Positions 15,885-23,865 of a stretch of DNA of 64,000 bases are shown one piece after another (within the stretch, counting starts at the first letter, position 1; every line of letters starts with the position of its first letter). The position numbers and the translations under genes are program-made. Source of the stretch: Burkholderia sp052045245 (lineage in GTDB: Bacteria; Pseudomonadota; Gammaproteobacteria; Burkholderiales; Burkholderiaceae); assembly GCF_052045245.1 (NCBI RefSeq), contig NZ_JBQEON010000017.1:1-64000 (forward strand), read 5' to 3'. The notes below the pieces were generated by a model. It saw nothing but the letters and a program-made list of their open reading frames with translations, had not been told where the DNA came from and made no database searches.

Positions 15885-17062
15885 GGTGAGGGTTTTCGGG
15901 GCCGCACAGCCGCAGAACCCGCGCTGTGCCTGCCCGCACAGTTTTCTGCCTGTGCAGACATAGGTGAGAATTTGCGGGACCTTCTTCCCGCCCCGATTCT
16001 GCCCATCTTTTGGGCAGTTTTCCTGAAAGGTGAGGTTCCACGGGACTCCACAGGGATTTGCTGTGAGGATTTCCGGGAAGCGCCCGTCATTTTGCACAGC
16101 AAAAGTGCCCCGTAGGGTGTGTGAAGCCCGAAAGGTGAGGCTTTTCGGGAGAGAAATCGGGGTTTTCCTGCGCGGAACCCGTTGAGGTGAGCTTTTTCGG
16201 GGCATAAATCACAGTCGGCCGAGCGGCTCACAGGTGAGTCTTTTCAGGAGCGCTATTTGCTCGAAAAATGGTCAAAGGTGAGGCTTTCCGGGACCGCTGA
16301 GGGGGCGAATTCGCTGAAAAGCCCGCCGGGACTGGCAGAAATCTGATTTTCGCTGTGCCACTTTTTGGCACAGGTGAGATTTTTCAGGAGCCGACGCACA
16401 GCTGTCGCACTCGTGCGGATACCGGAAAGGTGAGAGTTTTCGGGGAGGTGGCCGCTGGGCACAGGGGAACGCATGCTGCACTTAAGTATCGGATGCCATT
16501 GACATTTTTGATACCGTGGCGGTTACGGTGAGATTTTTCGGGAGCTGCTTTCGCATCCGTCGGAGCGTCGCCTTTTTCAATAAGGTGAGGTTTTTCGGGA
16601 GGTCCTGGTGGCCGATCCCGCGTGTGCGTGGGATTCGCTGGCATCTAGGTCACAGAATTTCGAGCTGTCGCGGTGAGGATTTTCGGGACTGAACGGTTTC
16701 TGTGCGCTGTACAATGCGCGCCCGGGCTCGTGAAACGGGTTCAACCGGCACGTCGAACCGGCTTTTCGGCCTGTGTTTCAGGCGACCGGGCATGGTCGGG
16801 ATGTTCCGGGCAGCCGCGGCTGTACATGCATACAGGCCCGTGTGAGGGGGGTTGCGGCGCCACCGTGATATCCAGTGGCAACCCTGTGACGGGCGCGCGG
16901 CGATGCAGTCGTAAAATTACGACAAATCGAAAGGTGAGCTGATGCGGGAGCAAGTTTCGCACGCGTCGGGCACAGGCAAAAATCTGTGAATCCGTGCATC
17001 CCGCGACACGTCTGGACGAGTCCGAAACGCCGTAAATCCGGACCGGTGAGGGTTTTCGGGAG
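15885..17062 (+). repeat. dispersed 18-bp iterons of the chromosome 2 origin
   Basis: Consensus GGTGAGNNTTTTCGGGAG, all on the plus strand. Members start at 15885, 15963, 16029, 16062 (TGTGAG), 16134, 16186, 16233, 16277, 16373, 16429, 16527, 16584, 16672, 16933 and 17045. Spacing is irregular (33-112 bp, with one gap of 261 bp at 16672-16933). Small hairpins lie between them, such as CTGCCCA/TGGGCAG (15999-16017) and CTGTGCCA/TGGCACAG (16353-16373), plus GTCGTAA-AA-TTACGAC (16908-16923). They precede the initiator gene directly and are its likely binding sites. Confidence 0.85.
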
Positions 17063-17181
17063 AGGGTTGGGGTGAGCGCCGCTTTGCACGCGCGCTTCAC
17101 CGGCTATGGTGAGCATGTCGTTCTGGACGCACATCACCACAGGCGCTATCCTTCCGTGAAACTTCTCCTCCGACCCGACGC

Positions 17182-18546
17182 ATGGCCACGAAGCGCGCCA
17201 AGAAAACCGATGTGGATGTGGTGAGTGCCAGTTCAGCCGAATTGCGTAAGGCCGTCGAGGCGATCGCAATTCAGCCGAAGAGCGGCAAGATCACGCTCCT
17301 GACCCGCAAGCTGTTCAATGTCCTGCTCGCCGTCGCGCAGCAGGCCGACGACTCGGGCGATACCTATCGCGCGCTGCTGTCGGATATCGTCGCCAATTCC
17401 GCTTTCGATTCGAACGACACCGCGCTGGTGAAGGAACACCTGCGGCGCATGGTGTCGGTCCAGGTCGAATGGAGCACGGGGACGTCGAGCCAGAAGCCGG
17501 GCCGCAAGTGGGGGATCTCGACGCTGATCGCCGATGCCGAAATTCTCGAGGATCCGGCCACCCGCCGTGTGTGGGTCGAATTCTCGTTCGCACCGAAGAT
17601 CAAGAAGAAGCTGCTCGATCCGGTCCAGTACGCGCGCCTGAGCCTGCAGTTCCAGAGCCAACTGCGCAGCAGCGCCGGTCTCGCGCTCTATGAGATCTGC
17701 GTGCGCTACCTGACGAACCCGAGCCACCTGACGATGCGCGAGCCGTGGGAATGGTGGCGGCCGATCCTGTCGGGCACGCCCGATACGGAAGCCGGCGACG
17801 AGGCGAAGCGCGAGTACAAGTACTTCAAGCGCGACTATCTGCGGCCGGCGATCGCCGAGGTCAATGCGGTCACCAACATCTTCGTCGAGCTGATCGAGCA
17901 TCGTGAAGGGCGCCGGGTCGCGGAGATCCAGTTCCGCGTGACCGAGCGCAAGCAGCCGATGCTCGCACTCGACGAGCATCCGAACGTGTTCGACAGCACG
18001 CTGGTCGACCGGATGGTGAAGCTCGGGATTCCGCTCAAGGAAGCGCAGACGCTCTATGCGGACAGCGAGGAAAACCGGATTCGTGCGGCGCTGCAGATGA
18101 CCGAGCAGCGGATGCGCAGCACGACGTTGCCGCCGGTGCGCAGCGCGCCCGCGTTGTTCAAGGATGCGCTGAAGAAAGGCTATGCGCCGCCGGTCGAGTC
18201 GGTCGACGCGCTGCCTTCCGGCACACCGGCGGCGAAGGTCGCCGCGGCGCAGCCGGACGATCTGAAGGCACGTTTGTTGAGCGAATTCGCGGCGTTCCGC
18301 CGCAAGGAAGCGAAGGTGCTGTATGAGGAGCAGGGCGACGCGGAGCGCGAAGTGGCGCGCGAGTCGTTCGAGTCGGAAGTGTTGCCGACGATGGGCTCGC
18401 ACCTGCGTGACGACTGGCGCAAGCGCGGTCTCGATTCCAAGCTGGCCGAGACGGCGTTTTTCGACTGGCTGGCCCAGAAGACCTGGGGTGAGCCGACCGA
18501 CGGCGACCTGCTGTCGTTCACCCTGAATCAATCGCGGGCCGCCTGA
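17182..18546 (+). CDS. repA: replication initiator protein (Rep_3 superfamily)
   Basis: A 454-residue plasmid-type initiator, longer than most Rep_3 proteins. Two winged-helix domains are expected in roughly residues 20-260 (KITLLTRKLFNVLLAVAQQ, then LSLQFQSQLRSSAGLALYEICVRYL and YKYFKRDYLRPAIAEVNAVTNIFVELIE). About 190 further residues have no clear match and may be chromosome-specific. It binds the iterons upstream to start replication of this replicon. The start ATG has no strong Shine-Dalgarno sequence. The last iteron lies 120 bp before the start, so binding may also autoregulate the gene. Confidence 0.92.
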   Translation: MATKRAKKTDVDVVSASSAELRKAVEAIAIQPKSGKITLLTRKLFNVLLAVAQQADDSGDTYRALLSDIVANSAFDSNDTALVKEHLRRMVSVQVEWSTGTSSQKPGRKWGISTLIADAEILEDPATRRVWVEFSFAPKIKKKLLDPVQYARLSLQFQSQLRSSAGLALYEICVRYLTNPSHLTMREPWEWWRPILSGTPDTEAGDEAKREYKYFKRDYLRPAIAEVNAVTNIFVELIEHREGRRVAEIQFRVTERKQPMLALDEHPNVFDSTLVDRMVKLGIPLKEAQTLYADSEENRIRAALQMTEQRMRSTTLPPVRSAPALFKDALKKGYAPPVESVDALPSGTPAAKVAAAQPDDLKARLLSEFAAFRRKEAKVLYEEQGDAEREVARESFESEVLPTMGSHLRDDWRKRGLDSKLAETAFFDWLAQKTWGEPTDGDLLSFTLNQSRAA

Positions 18547-18583
18547 GGCCTGCTCAGGCCCCGCTGACGGGCCGCCGCCGGCC

Positions 18584-18602
18584 GCCCGCCCAATCGGCGG
18601 GC
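18584..18602. terminator. hairpin between converging repA and parB
   Basis: GCCCGCC / GGCGGGC with a 5-base loop, inside a GC-rich stretch that also holds GGCCTG-CTCAGGCC (18547-18560). It probably separates the converging repA and parB transcripts. Confidence 0.5.
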
Positions 18603-18636
18603 CCGGCACCTTGCCAGGCCCCACCGGCCGTTTCCA

Positions 18637-19698
18637 TCAGTCCGACAACAGCATCCGCTCGAGCTGCTCGAGGATCGCGTCGCGCTTGTCCTTCGGGAGG
18701 CCGCGCAGGCGCAGTTCGATGCGGTCTTCGCCGTACGACTTCAGATCGCCAACCGACTTGCCGCCGAGCTTGATCTCGAGACGCTGCGCATAGCGCTGGC
18801 GGCCTGCCGGCTTCGGCGTTTCCTGCGCCGCGACGCGGCCCTTGACGATGTCCGACACCTGGCGCGTGCTGAGATCGTCGGACACGATCTTGTTGATCAG
18901 CCGCAGCGTCGCCTCGGTGCCGCGCGCGTTGTGATAACGGCCGACCTGATACGCCATGTTCGAACCAAAGCGGTCGGGGCGCGCGACCATCTCCTGCATC
19001 ACGGTTTCCGGCAGCTTGCCGATCGACAGCGCAACCGCAACCGTTGACTCGTCCAGGCCGAGATGTTCGGACAGCTCCTTCTGACTCTGGAAATGCTTGT
19101 CGTCGAGGAAGCGGCGCCACACGACGGCGTTGTCGAACACCGTCTGCGAATCGCGTTGCACGTTCAGGTCGTAGCCGAGCTTGTAGCTCTGGATCCCGAT
19201 CGGCACGTCGATCACGATCGCCTTCACCGATTCCTTGTTCGCTTCCTTCAGCGCGCGCACGCGGCGGCCGCCGTCGCTGACGAAATATGAACCCGGATTG
19301 TCGTAGTCCGGAATCACGTGGATCGCCTGCTGTTGCCCCTGCTTCGCGAGGTTGACCGCGAGCTCGGCAATCGATGTTTTCAGATAGAAGTGCCGCGGGT
19401 TGAACGGGCTATGCTTGATCGCCTTCAGCGACAGCTCGATCACCTGGCCGGGCGCATAGCGATTCTCGAGGCGCCACGCGCGATACTGCGGCGACTCGTC
19501 GGTCGACGGATCGAGCAGGACTTCCGGAACCGGCGGTGGCGCGATGTCCTTCTTGGCGGACTTCGTCGGCGCCGGCGTGGCCGTCTCGGACTTGACGATG
19601 CCGTCGATGGCATTCAGCCGATCAAGCGCGGTGCGCTTTTCGCTCGTCGTGATATCCGGGCGCGCTTGGAATCCTTTTGCAAATTGGGAGGGTTTCAT
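18637..19698 (-). CDS. parB: chromosome partitioning protein ParB
   Basis: A 353-residue ParB/KorB-family CTPase and parS-binding protein. The nucleotide and sliding-clamp motif GGRRVRA is at residues 143-149, after IRHSPFNPR-type box I (KHSPFNPRHF, 95-104). The HTH is at about 207-226 (KELSEHLGLDESTVAVALSI), and the dimerisation tail is at the C-terminus. It spreads from parS sites and works with ParA to segregate this chromosome. The ribosome-binding site AAAGGAG overlaps the right arm of a parS palindrome that separates it from parA. Confidence 0.93.
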   Translation of the reverse strand: MKPSQFAKGFQARPDITTSEKRTALDRLNAIDGIVKSETATPAPTKSAKKDIAPPPVPEVLLDPSTDESPQYRAWRLENRYAPGQVIELSLKAIKHSPFNPRHFYLKTSIAELAVNLAKQGQQQAIHVIPDYDNPGSYFVSDGGRRVRALKEANKESVKAIVIDVPIGIQSYKLGYDLNVQRDSQTVFDNAVVWRRFLDDKHFQSQKELSEHLGLDESTVAVALSIGKLPETVMQEMVARPDRFGSNMAYQVGRYHNARGTEATLRLINKIVSDDLSTRQVSDIVKGRVAAQETPKPAGRQRYAQRLEIKLGGKSVGDLKSYGEDRIELRLRGLPKDKRDAILEQLERMLLSD

Positions 19699-19705
19699 GT
19701 GACTC

Positions 19706-19721
19706 CTTTATGCGCATAAAG
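19706..19721. repeat. parS site between parA and parB
   Basis: CTTTATGCGCATAAAG, a perfect 16-bp palindrome starting at the base next to the parA stop codon. On the coding strand its end merges with the parB ribosome-binding site AAAGGAG. ParB binding here could repress its own translation or transcription. Confidence 0.85.
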
Positions 19722-20384
19722 TCAGGGCAGCATGGCGACGATTTCGTCGGCACATGCGCGGATTTCCGCGGCTGCCAGCCTGGCGCCGCGATCGTTCATC
19801 TGCAGTACGGTCTGACCGAGCGCCATCGCCTGCTTGTACGCTTCCCGGGTCGGGATCTGCGTTTTCAATAGCGGGAAGCCGAGTTCCTCGAGCGCACGCT
19901 TGAGCTCGCGGGTCAGCATGCGTTTCTCTTCGGTCTTGTTCAGCAGGAAGACGGCGCGGAGGTCTTCGTTCATGACCTGCGCCTGCTGGATCAGCTTGAC
20001 CAGCCCGACGCTTGACCAGTAATCGGCCGGCGACGACGACGTCGGGATCACCGCGATCGATGCGGCCAGCAGCACGACGCCGGATACCTTCTCGGTGATC
20101 GACGGCGGGCAGTCGACGACGATGATGTCGTAGTCGTTGATGAACTTCTTGATCTCGCGATGGATCTGGCCACCGGCTTCGGCGAGGTTGACGACCGGGA
20201 ACGGGATGCCGGCATCGCTGTCGCCGGATGCGCTCGACCAGTGAATCAGTGTGTTTTGACCGTCTGCGTCGATGACGAGGACGCGCTTCCCTTTCTCATG
20301 GAATGCCGCGCCGAGGTGCATGGCAATCGTGCTTTTGCCGACGCCACCTTTTTGTTGAGTGACTGCAATGATTTCCGCGGCCAA
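19722..20384 (-). CDS. parA: chromosome partitioning ATPase ParA
   Basis: A 220-residue ParA/MinD-type ATPase of the short class without an N-terminal HTH. The deviant Walker A KGGVGKST is at residues 12-19, the A' motif VIDADGQ at about 37-43 and Walker B IIVVDCPP at about 87-94. The only possible start in this frame is TTG at 20384, preceded by GGAG and an immediate in-frame TGA. It precedes parB by 23 bp, and a parS lies between them. Confidence 0.93.
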   Translation of the reverse strand: MAAEIIAVTQQKGGVGKSTIAMHLGAAFHEKGKRVLVIDADGQNTLIHWSSASGDSDAGIPFPVVNLAEAGGQIHREIKKFINDYDIIVVDCPPSITEKVSGVVLLAASIAVIPTSSSPADYWSSVGLVKLIQQAQVMNEDLRAVFLLNKTEEKRMLTRELKRALEELGFPLLKTQIPTREAYKQAMALGQTVLQMNDRGARLAAAEIRACADEIVAMLP

Positions 20385-20484
20385 TTTTCACTCCTGTTTT
20401 TGGTCGTTGGAATTCTACAGGACGATATTTATATTTCAATGAAATTGTCGTTCAGCAACTACGCGTTAGCCATTCGGACTATCG

Positions 20485-20500
20485 GTTTATGCGCATAAAC
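20485..20500. repeat. parS site
   Basis: GTTTATGCGCATAAAC, a perfect 16-bp palindrome and the consensus form of the site in this window. It lies 100 bp upstream of parA. Confidence 0.92.
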
Positions 20501-20682
20501 GAATGGGGTATGCCGGATGATCGGAATGGTGGGCGTTGAGCATGCTGCGCGCGAAGGATGAGTGACGGGATAGTCGCGCCGGCAGACGTTTCGGGATCGT
20601 GTTCGAGAAGTCGATCGTCGCGATGTGTGAGGGCCCTGCCCTCCCGTGTGTTGAACGAGGGCGCTGCCTCGGCGATGGGTCA

Positions 20683-20698
20683 GTTTGTGCGCATAAAC
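20683..20698. repeat. parS site (one mismatch)
   Basis: GTTTGTGCGCATAAAC, differing from the consensus only at position 5 (A to G). It lies 198 bp from the previous site. Confidence 0.85.
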
Positions 20699-20837
20699 TT
20701 CCGGGGCAGCGGAGAGCCGCGATGAGACAGGGGCCTCACTCGAGCCTGAGCCAGGGTGGCGAGCGCCGCGCTGTTCAGGCCAACGCGATGGCCGCAATAC
20801 GCTGCGGTGTAGCGACGAAGCGGTGGCCGCGCCCTGC

Positions 20838-20853
20838 ATTTATGCGCATAAAC
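20838..20853. repeat. parS site (outer base changed)
   Basis: ATTTATGCGCATAAAC, with the core TTTATGCGCATAAA intact and the first base changed. It lies 155 bp from the previous site. Confidence 0.85.
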
Positions 20854-21024
20854 CACCGAGAGGATCAGCGAGTGTTCGCGGGCGCGCGTTTGCAGGGGAG
20901 CATAAAGTCACCCGTCGCAATGACGACCGGATGCCCTCCCGTATCGAGCCACCGAACATATCAGGCATCGAAGCGCATGGATGGGTCCCGACATTGGCGG
21001 ACCACCGCCGACTTGAAGCGACGC

Positions 21025-21040
21025 CTTTATGCGCATAAAC
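21025..21040. repeat. parS site (outer base changed)
   Basis: CTTTATGCGCATAAAC, core intact. It lies 187 bp from the previous site. Confidence 0.87.
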
Positions 21041-21176
21041 CAATCGGCGGATTGATCATACGGCGACCCGCGGCATTCCCTGCAGCACATCATGGCTGCG
21101 CGCGGCTATTCCGTCGGCTATTTGCCGATACAGGCAGTCCTGATGCTCCCCGTGCAACGCACTCCCTCGCCATGCA

Positions 21177-21192
21177 CTTTATGCGCATAAAC
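21177..21192. repeat. parS site (outer base changed)
   Basis: CTTTATGCGCATAAAC, core intact. It lies 152 bp from the previous site and is the rightmost copy in the window. Confidence 0.87.
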
Positions 21193-21230
21193 ACCTCAAG
21201 CGCATCGACAGCACGCCGGACGGCGATACG

Positions 21231-21293
21231 CCCCACTCGCCCCACTCGCCCCACTCGCCCCACTCGCCCCACTCGCCCCACTCGCCCCACTCG
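21231..21293 (+). repeat. 7-copy 9-bp tandem repeat
   Basis: Seven perfect copies of CCCCACTCG, followed by two copies of the related 9-mer CCGCGCAAG. It lies 38 bp after the last parS and 112 bp before the ArsC-like start. The number of copies is likely to vary between strains. Confidence 0.9.
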
Positions 21294-21404
21294 CCGCGCA
21301 AGCCGCGCAAGCCGCGATCTCCCCTTCCGTCCACACGTCGGCACCTCGTCGAAACGGCTGCAACCAGACTGGCTACAATACGGGCCTTTCCCACCCAGGT
21401 CCGA

Positions 21405-21764
21405 ATGATGATCACGATCTACCACAACCCCCGCTGCTCGAAGTCGCGCGAGACGCTCGCACTGGTCGAGACGCTGAACACCACCGGCACGCCGGTGAAT
21501 GTCGTCGAGTATCTGAAGACGCCGCCGACGGTCGAGGAACTGGAAGCGCTGCATCGTCAGCTCGGGCGCCCGGTGCGCGAGATGCTTCGCGATGGTGAGG
21601 AGCCGTACAAGACGCTGGATCTGGCCCGCGCGAATCTGACCGATGTGGAGGCCTATGAAGCGATTGCCGCGCATCCGATTCTGCTGCAGCGTCCGATCGT
21701 CGTGTATCGAGGCAAGGCAGCCATCGGCCGCCCGCCCGAGTCAGTGCGCGCGCTGTTTGAATAA
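21405..21764 (+). CDS. ArsC-family protein (arsenate reductase, glutaredoxin type)
   Basis: A 119-residue thioredoxin-fold protein. The N-terminal motif IYHNPRCSKSRETL carries the reactive Cys11, and the family features VVEYLKTPPTVEELEALHRQLG, ILLQRPIVVYRGKAAIGRPPE and a short C-terminus are all present. This matches glutathione/glutaredoxin-dependent arsenate reductase ArsC in length and motifs. No arsR or arsB is nearby, so the physiological substrate may differ from arsenate. An alternative start one codon later (21408) is equally possible. Confidence 0.85.
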   Translation: MMITIYHNPRCSKSRETLALVETLNTTGTPVNVVEYLKTPPTVEELEALHRQLGRPVREMLRDGEEPYKTLDLARANLTDVEAYEAIAAHPILLQRPIVVYRGKAAIGRPPESVRALFE

Positions 21765-22096
21765 CGATTGTTCGCCGTATTTTTCTTATTGCTTCAGCCC
21801 GGCGCAAGCGCGCCGGACTGATTGGCTGAGTTCGCGGACCGAAACCGGCGACGGCTTCCACCGTCGTCAACTGCCACCACCCGCGACAACCACCCGCCGC
21901 GCCGCTCAGAATGCGTGACTAAATCGACTCGCTGAATTCGCGCACCGCCGCGGACCGCCTGCGCGACGCGGCCACGTCCACCGTACTCGCTGACTTCGTC
22001 CCGCTACCATCGCCAGACGGGGCGGCCCACCGTCGTCAGCCACGACATCACCAGGCCCGGCACCGACAACGCATCACCCCAAACAGCACCGCCGAC
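21765..22096. other. non-coding stretch
   Basis: About 330 bp between the converging ArsC-like and anti-sigma genes. It contains three loosely similar GCTGA-TTCG words (near 21824, 21930 and 21989), but no credible gene, terminator or known site. Confidence 0.5.
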
Positions 22097-22318
22097 TCAA
22101 CCCTGCCCGTCACCCGACGGCGCATCACCTTCCATCGTCCCCCGCCCCGCCGCCGCATGCGCCGCGGTCCGCAGCAGCGCGATCTGCCCGCGATACACCC
22201 GGCATCCGCTGCAAGCCGGCAGATGAACGTGCACCTGCATGCGCTCATGCAACGTCAAAGACCGGTCGAGCGCATCCGACAACAGTCGCGTCACGTCCTT
22301 ACATTTCCCCGGCAGCAT
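22097..22318 (-). CDS. putative zinc-finger anti-sigma factor
   Basis: A 73-residue protein with the zf-HC2 type pattern HVHLPACSGC (H-x-H and CxxC), preceded by a C/H-containing helix (CKDVTRLLSDALDRSLTLHERMQVH). It overlaps the end of the ECF sigma gene by 20 bases, so the two are translationally coupled. Cytoplasmic zinc-binding anti-sigma factors of this kind hold the partner sigma inactive until a redox or metal signal. No membrane segment is present. Confidence 0.8.
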   Translation of the reverse strand: MLPGKCKDVTRLLSDALDRSLTLHERMQVHVHLPACSGCRVYRGQIALLRTAAHAAAGRGTMEGDAPSGDGQG

Positions 22319-22895
22319 CTTCGGTCGCCAGTCCTTTTTCGCTGAGGCAGGTGCGCAGGCGCGTGCGCGCCCGATACAGCAGCACGCTGCAATGATTGGT
22401 CGTCAACGTCAATTCGCTGCAGATGTCGGCGATTTCGACGTCGAGGAATTCGCGCATCATGAACACGCGCCCGATGTGTTCGGGCAGATGGTCGAGGCAG
22501 ACCTGGAACAGCGTCCAGAACTGCTGCTGCTGCAACAGCGTGTCCGGGCGCGGCCACGGCCGCGGCTTGGTATGCGCGGCCCAGTGTCCGTTGTCCTTGA
22601 ACAGTTCGCGATCGAGCACGGCTTCGCCGTCGAGCTCCGCATCGAGCGCGGACAGGCTCACCGTCCGCTGCCGCGCGCGCAGGATGTCGATCAGCTTGTT
22701 GCGCAGGATGCCGAACACCCAGGTCTTGTGGGCGGAGCGCCCCGCGAATTCCCCCGCATGCGACCACGCGGCGGTCAGCGCCTCCTGCACGGCGTCCTCT
22801 GCCGCGTCGGCATCGCGAAGCTGGAGTCGCGCGAAGCGCAGCAGGTCGCGCCGCAGTTGTGCAAGATAGGCGGAGTCGTCGTACGCGGACGGCAT
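22299..22895 (-). CDS. ECF-type RNA polymerase sigma factor
   Basis: A 198-residue ECF sigma factor. The start was taken at MPSAYDDSAYLAQLRRDLLRFA; 21 further upstream codons are open. Region 2 is seen in LRDADAAEDAVQEALTAAWSHAGEFAGRSAHKTWVFGILRNKLIDILR, and region 4 in LDHLPEHIGRVFMMREFLDVEIADICSEL...LYRARTRLR. Residues between them form an unusually long linker with EAVLDRELFKDNGHW. The overlapping zf-HC2 gene is its probable anti-sigma. The regulon cannot be read from the sequence. Confidence 0.9.
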   Translation of the reverse strand: MPSAYDDSAYLAQLRRDLLRFARLQLRDADAAEDAVQEALTAAWSHAGEFAGRSAHKTWVFGILRNKLIDILRARQRTVSLSALDAELDGEAVLDRELFKDNGHWAAHTKPRPWPRPDTLLQQQQFWTLFQVCLDHLPEHIGRVFMMREFLDVEIADICSELTLTTNHCSVLLYRARTRLRTCLSEKGLATEDAAGEM

Positions 22896-23271
22896 ATGGG
22901 GTCGGAGCCTCGCGAAGCGGGAGCGATCGATCGCGTGCACGCCACCGGGCGGACGCATCGCGGTGCGAGCAGCTTACTGGGCGCAGCACCTCGCCGCAAC
23001 GCATGTTCCGTCACGATTTCACGAAACCGGCCGGCGCGCTGCGCTATGCTTGCCGGAACCCCGCGTCGCGTACCGCGAAACCGCGCCGCGGGCGATCTGT
23101 AACATCAGATCATAACGGTCAAGTTATCCACAATTTCTGTGGAAAACCTTGTGGAAAGTCGGCCGGTCGGCCCCGTGGGACGGTTCGCGGGCTGGCTTGC
23201 CTATAAACAGACCTTTGTCGCCTGTTTCGAATCAATCGATCCGATTCTTCGCTCACCGGAAGGAGAAAGAC
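22896..23271. other. intergenic stretch with DnaA-box cluster
   Basis: About 375 bp between the divergent ECF sigma and FMN reductase genes. No gene was seen. The notable content is three DnaA-box-like nonamers within 35 bp (23124-23158) in an AT-richer patch. Confidence 0.6.
23124..23158. promoter_or_regulatory. cluster of DnaA-box-like nonamers
   Basis: TTATCCACA (23124-23132, perfect consensus), TGTGGAAAA (23138-23146, complement TTTTCCACA) and TGTGGAAAG (23150-23158, complement CTTTCCACA). It lies about 120 bp upstream of the FMN reductase start and about 6 kb from the iteron origin. It could titrate DnaA or regulate the neighbouring gene. Confidence 0.6.
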
Positions 23272-23826
23272 ATGTCCTATCGTGTTGCAGTCGTCGTCGG
23301 CAGCCTGCGTCGCGGTTCCTGGAACCGCGCGCTCGCGCACGCCGTGACCTCGCTCGCGCCCGCCGATTTCTCGTTCGAATTCGTCGAGATCGGCGAACTG
23401 CCGCTGTACAGCCAGGATTACGACGCGGATTTCCCGGAAGTCGCGAAGCGCTTCAAGCAGTCGATCGAAGCCGCCGACGCGCTGCTGTTCGTCACGCCGG
23501 AGTACAACCGCTCGATCCCCGGCGTGCTGAAGAACGCGCTCGACTGGGGCTCGCGCCCGTGGGGACACAACTCGTGGTCCGGCAAGCCGGGCGCGGTGCT
23601 CGGCACGTCGCCGGGCGCGGTGGGCACCGCGCTCGCGCAGCAGCACCTGCGCAACGTGCTCGCGTATCTCGACGTGAAGACGCTCGGCCAGCCGGAATTG
23701 TTCCTCAAGCATGACCCGGCGCGCATCGACGACCAAGGCCAGATCGTCAGCGAGGACACCCGCAAGCTCCTGCAGGGCTTCGTTGACCGCTACGTCGACT
23801 GGGTGCGCGTGCTGAAGGCGGCCTGA
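23272..23826 (+). CDS. NADPH-dependent FMN reductase (chromate/quinone reductase type)
   Basis: A 184-residue flavodoxin-like protein that reduces FMN, quinones or azo compounds with NAD(P)H. The FMN phosphate loop VGSLRRGSWNRAL is near residues 9-21, TPEYNRSIPGVLKNALDW at about 75-92 and GTSPGAVGTALAQQHLR after it. The start MSYRVAVVV has a strong AAGGAGA ribosome site. It stands alone, with a DnaA-box cluster upstream and a converging histidine kinase downstream. Confidence 0.9.
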   Translation: MSYRVAVVVGSLRRGSWNRALAHAVTSLAPADFSFEFVEIGELPLYSQDYDADFPEVAKRFKQSIEAADALLFVTPEYNRSIPGVLKNALDWGSRPWGHNSWSGKPGAVLGTSPGAVGTALAQQHLRNVLAYLDVKTLGQPELFLKHDPARIDDQGQIVSEDTRKLLQGFVDRYVDWVRVLKAA

Positions 23827-23865
23827 GCGCCCCGCCCTTCCCGGCGCCGGTCCGCGCGTCGCGGA

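Larger units (their letters stand above)
15360..17181. other. replication origin region of the secondary chromosome
   Basis: About 1.8 kb without a gene, between the KfrA-like gene and repA. It contains an AT-rich palindrome, a DnaA-box candidate, an AT-rich segment, five tandem and about fifteen dispersed iterons, and several small hairpins. Open frames here are short, run through the repeats and look non-coding. Taken with the adjacent Rep_3 initiator and parAB, this is the probable vegetative origin. Confidence 0.85.
20385..21404. other. non-coding centromere-like region right of parA
   Basis: About 1 kb between parA and the ArsC-like gene with no credible gene. It holds five parS palindromes at 150-200-bp intervals from 20485, and a 7-copy 9-bp tandem repeat near its right end. 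An AT-rich segment at 20400-20445 upstream of parA (ACGATATTTATATTTCAATG) probably carries the parAB promoter. Confidence 0.7.

Noticed and set aside
15706..16644. Several ORFs of 70-170 codons running through the iteron array
   Set aside because: They simply translate the repeats (recurring SHLPEN/KPHL-type peptides) and lack starts with ribosome sites.
20897..20912. Possible seventh parS (GCATAAAG)
   Set aside because: Only one half of the palindrome is present; the left arm is missing.
21229..21408. Frame encoding repeated Pro-Thr-Arg before the ArsC-like gene
   Set aside because: It is the 9-bp tandem repeat read in frame. No plausible start or domain.
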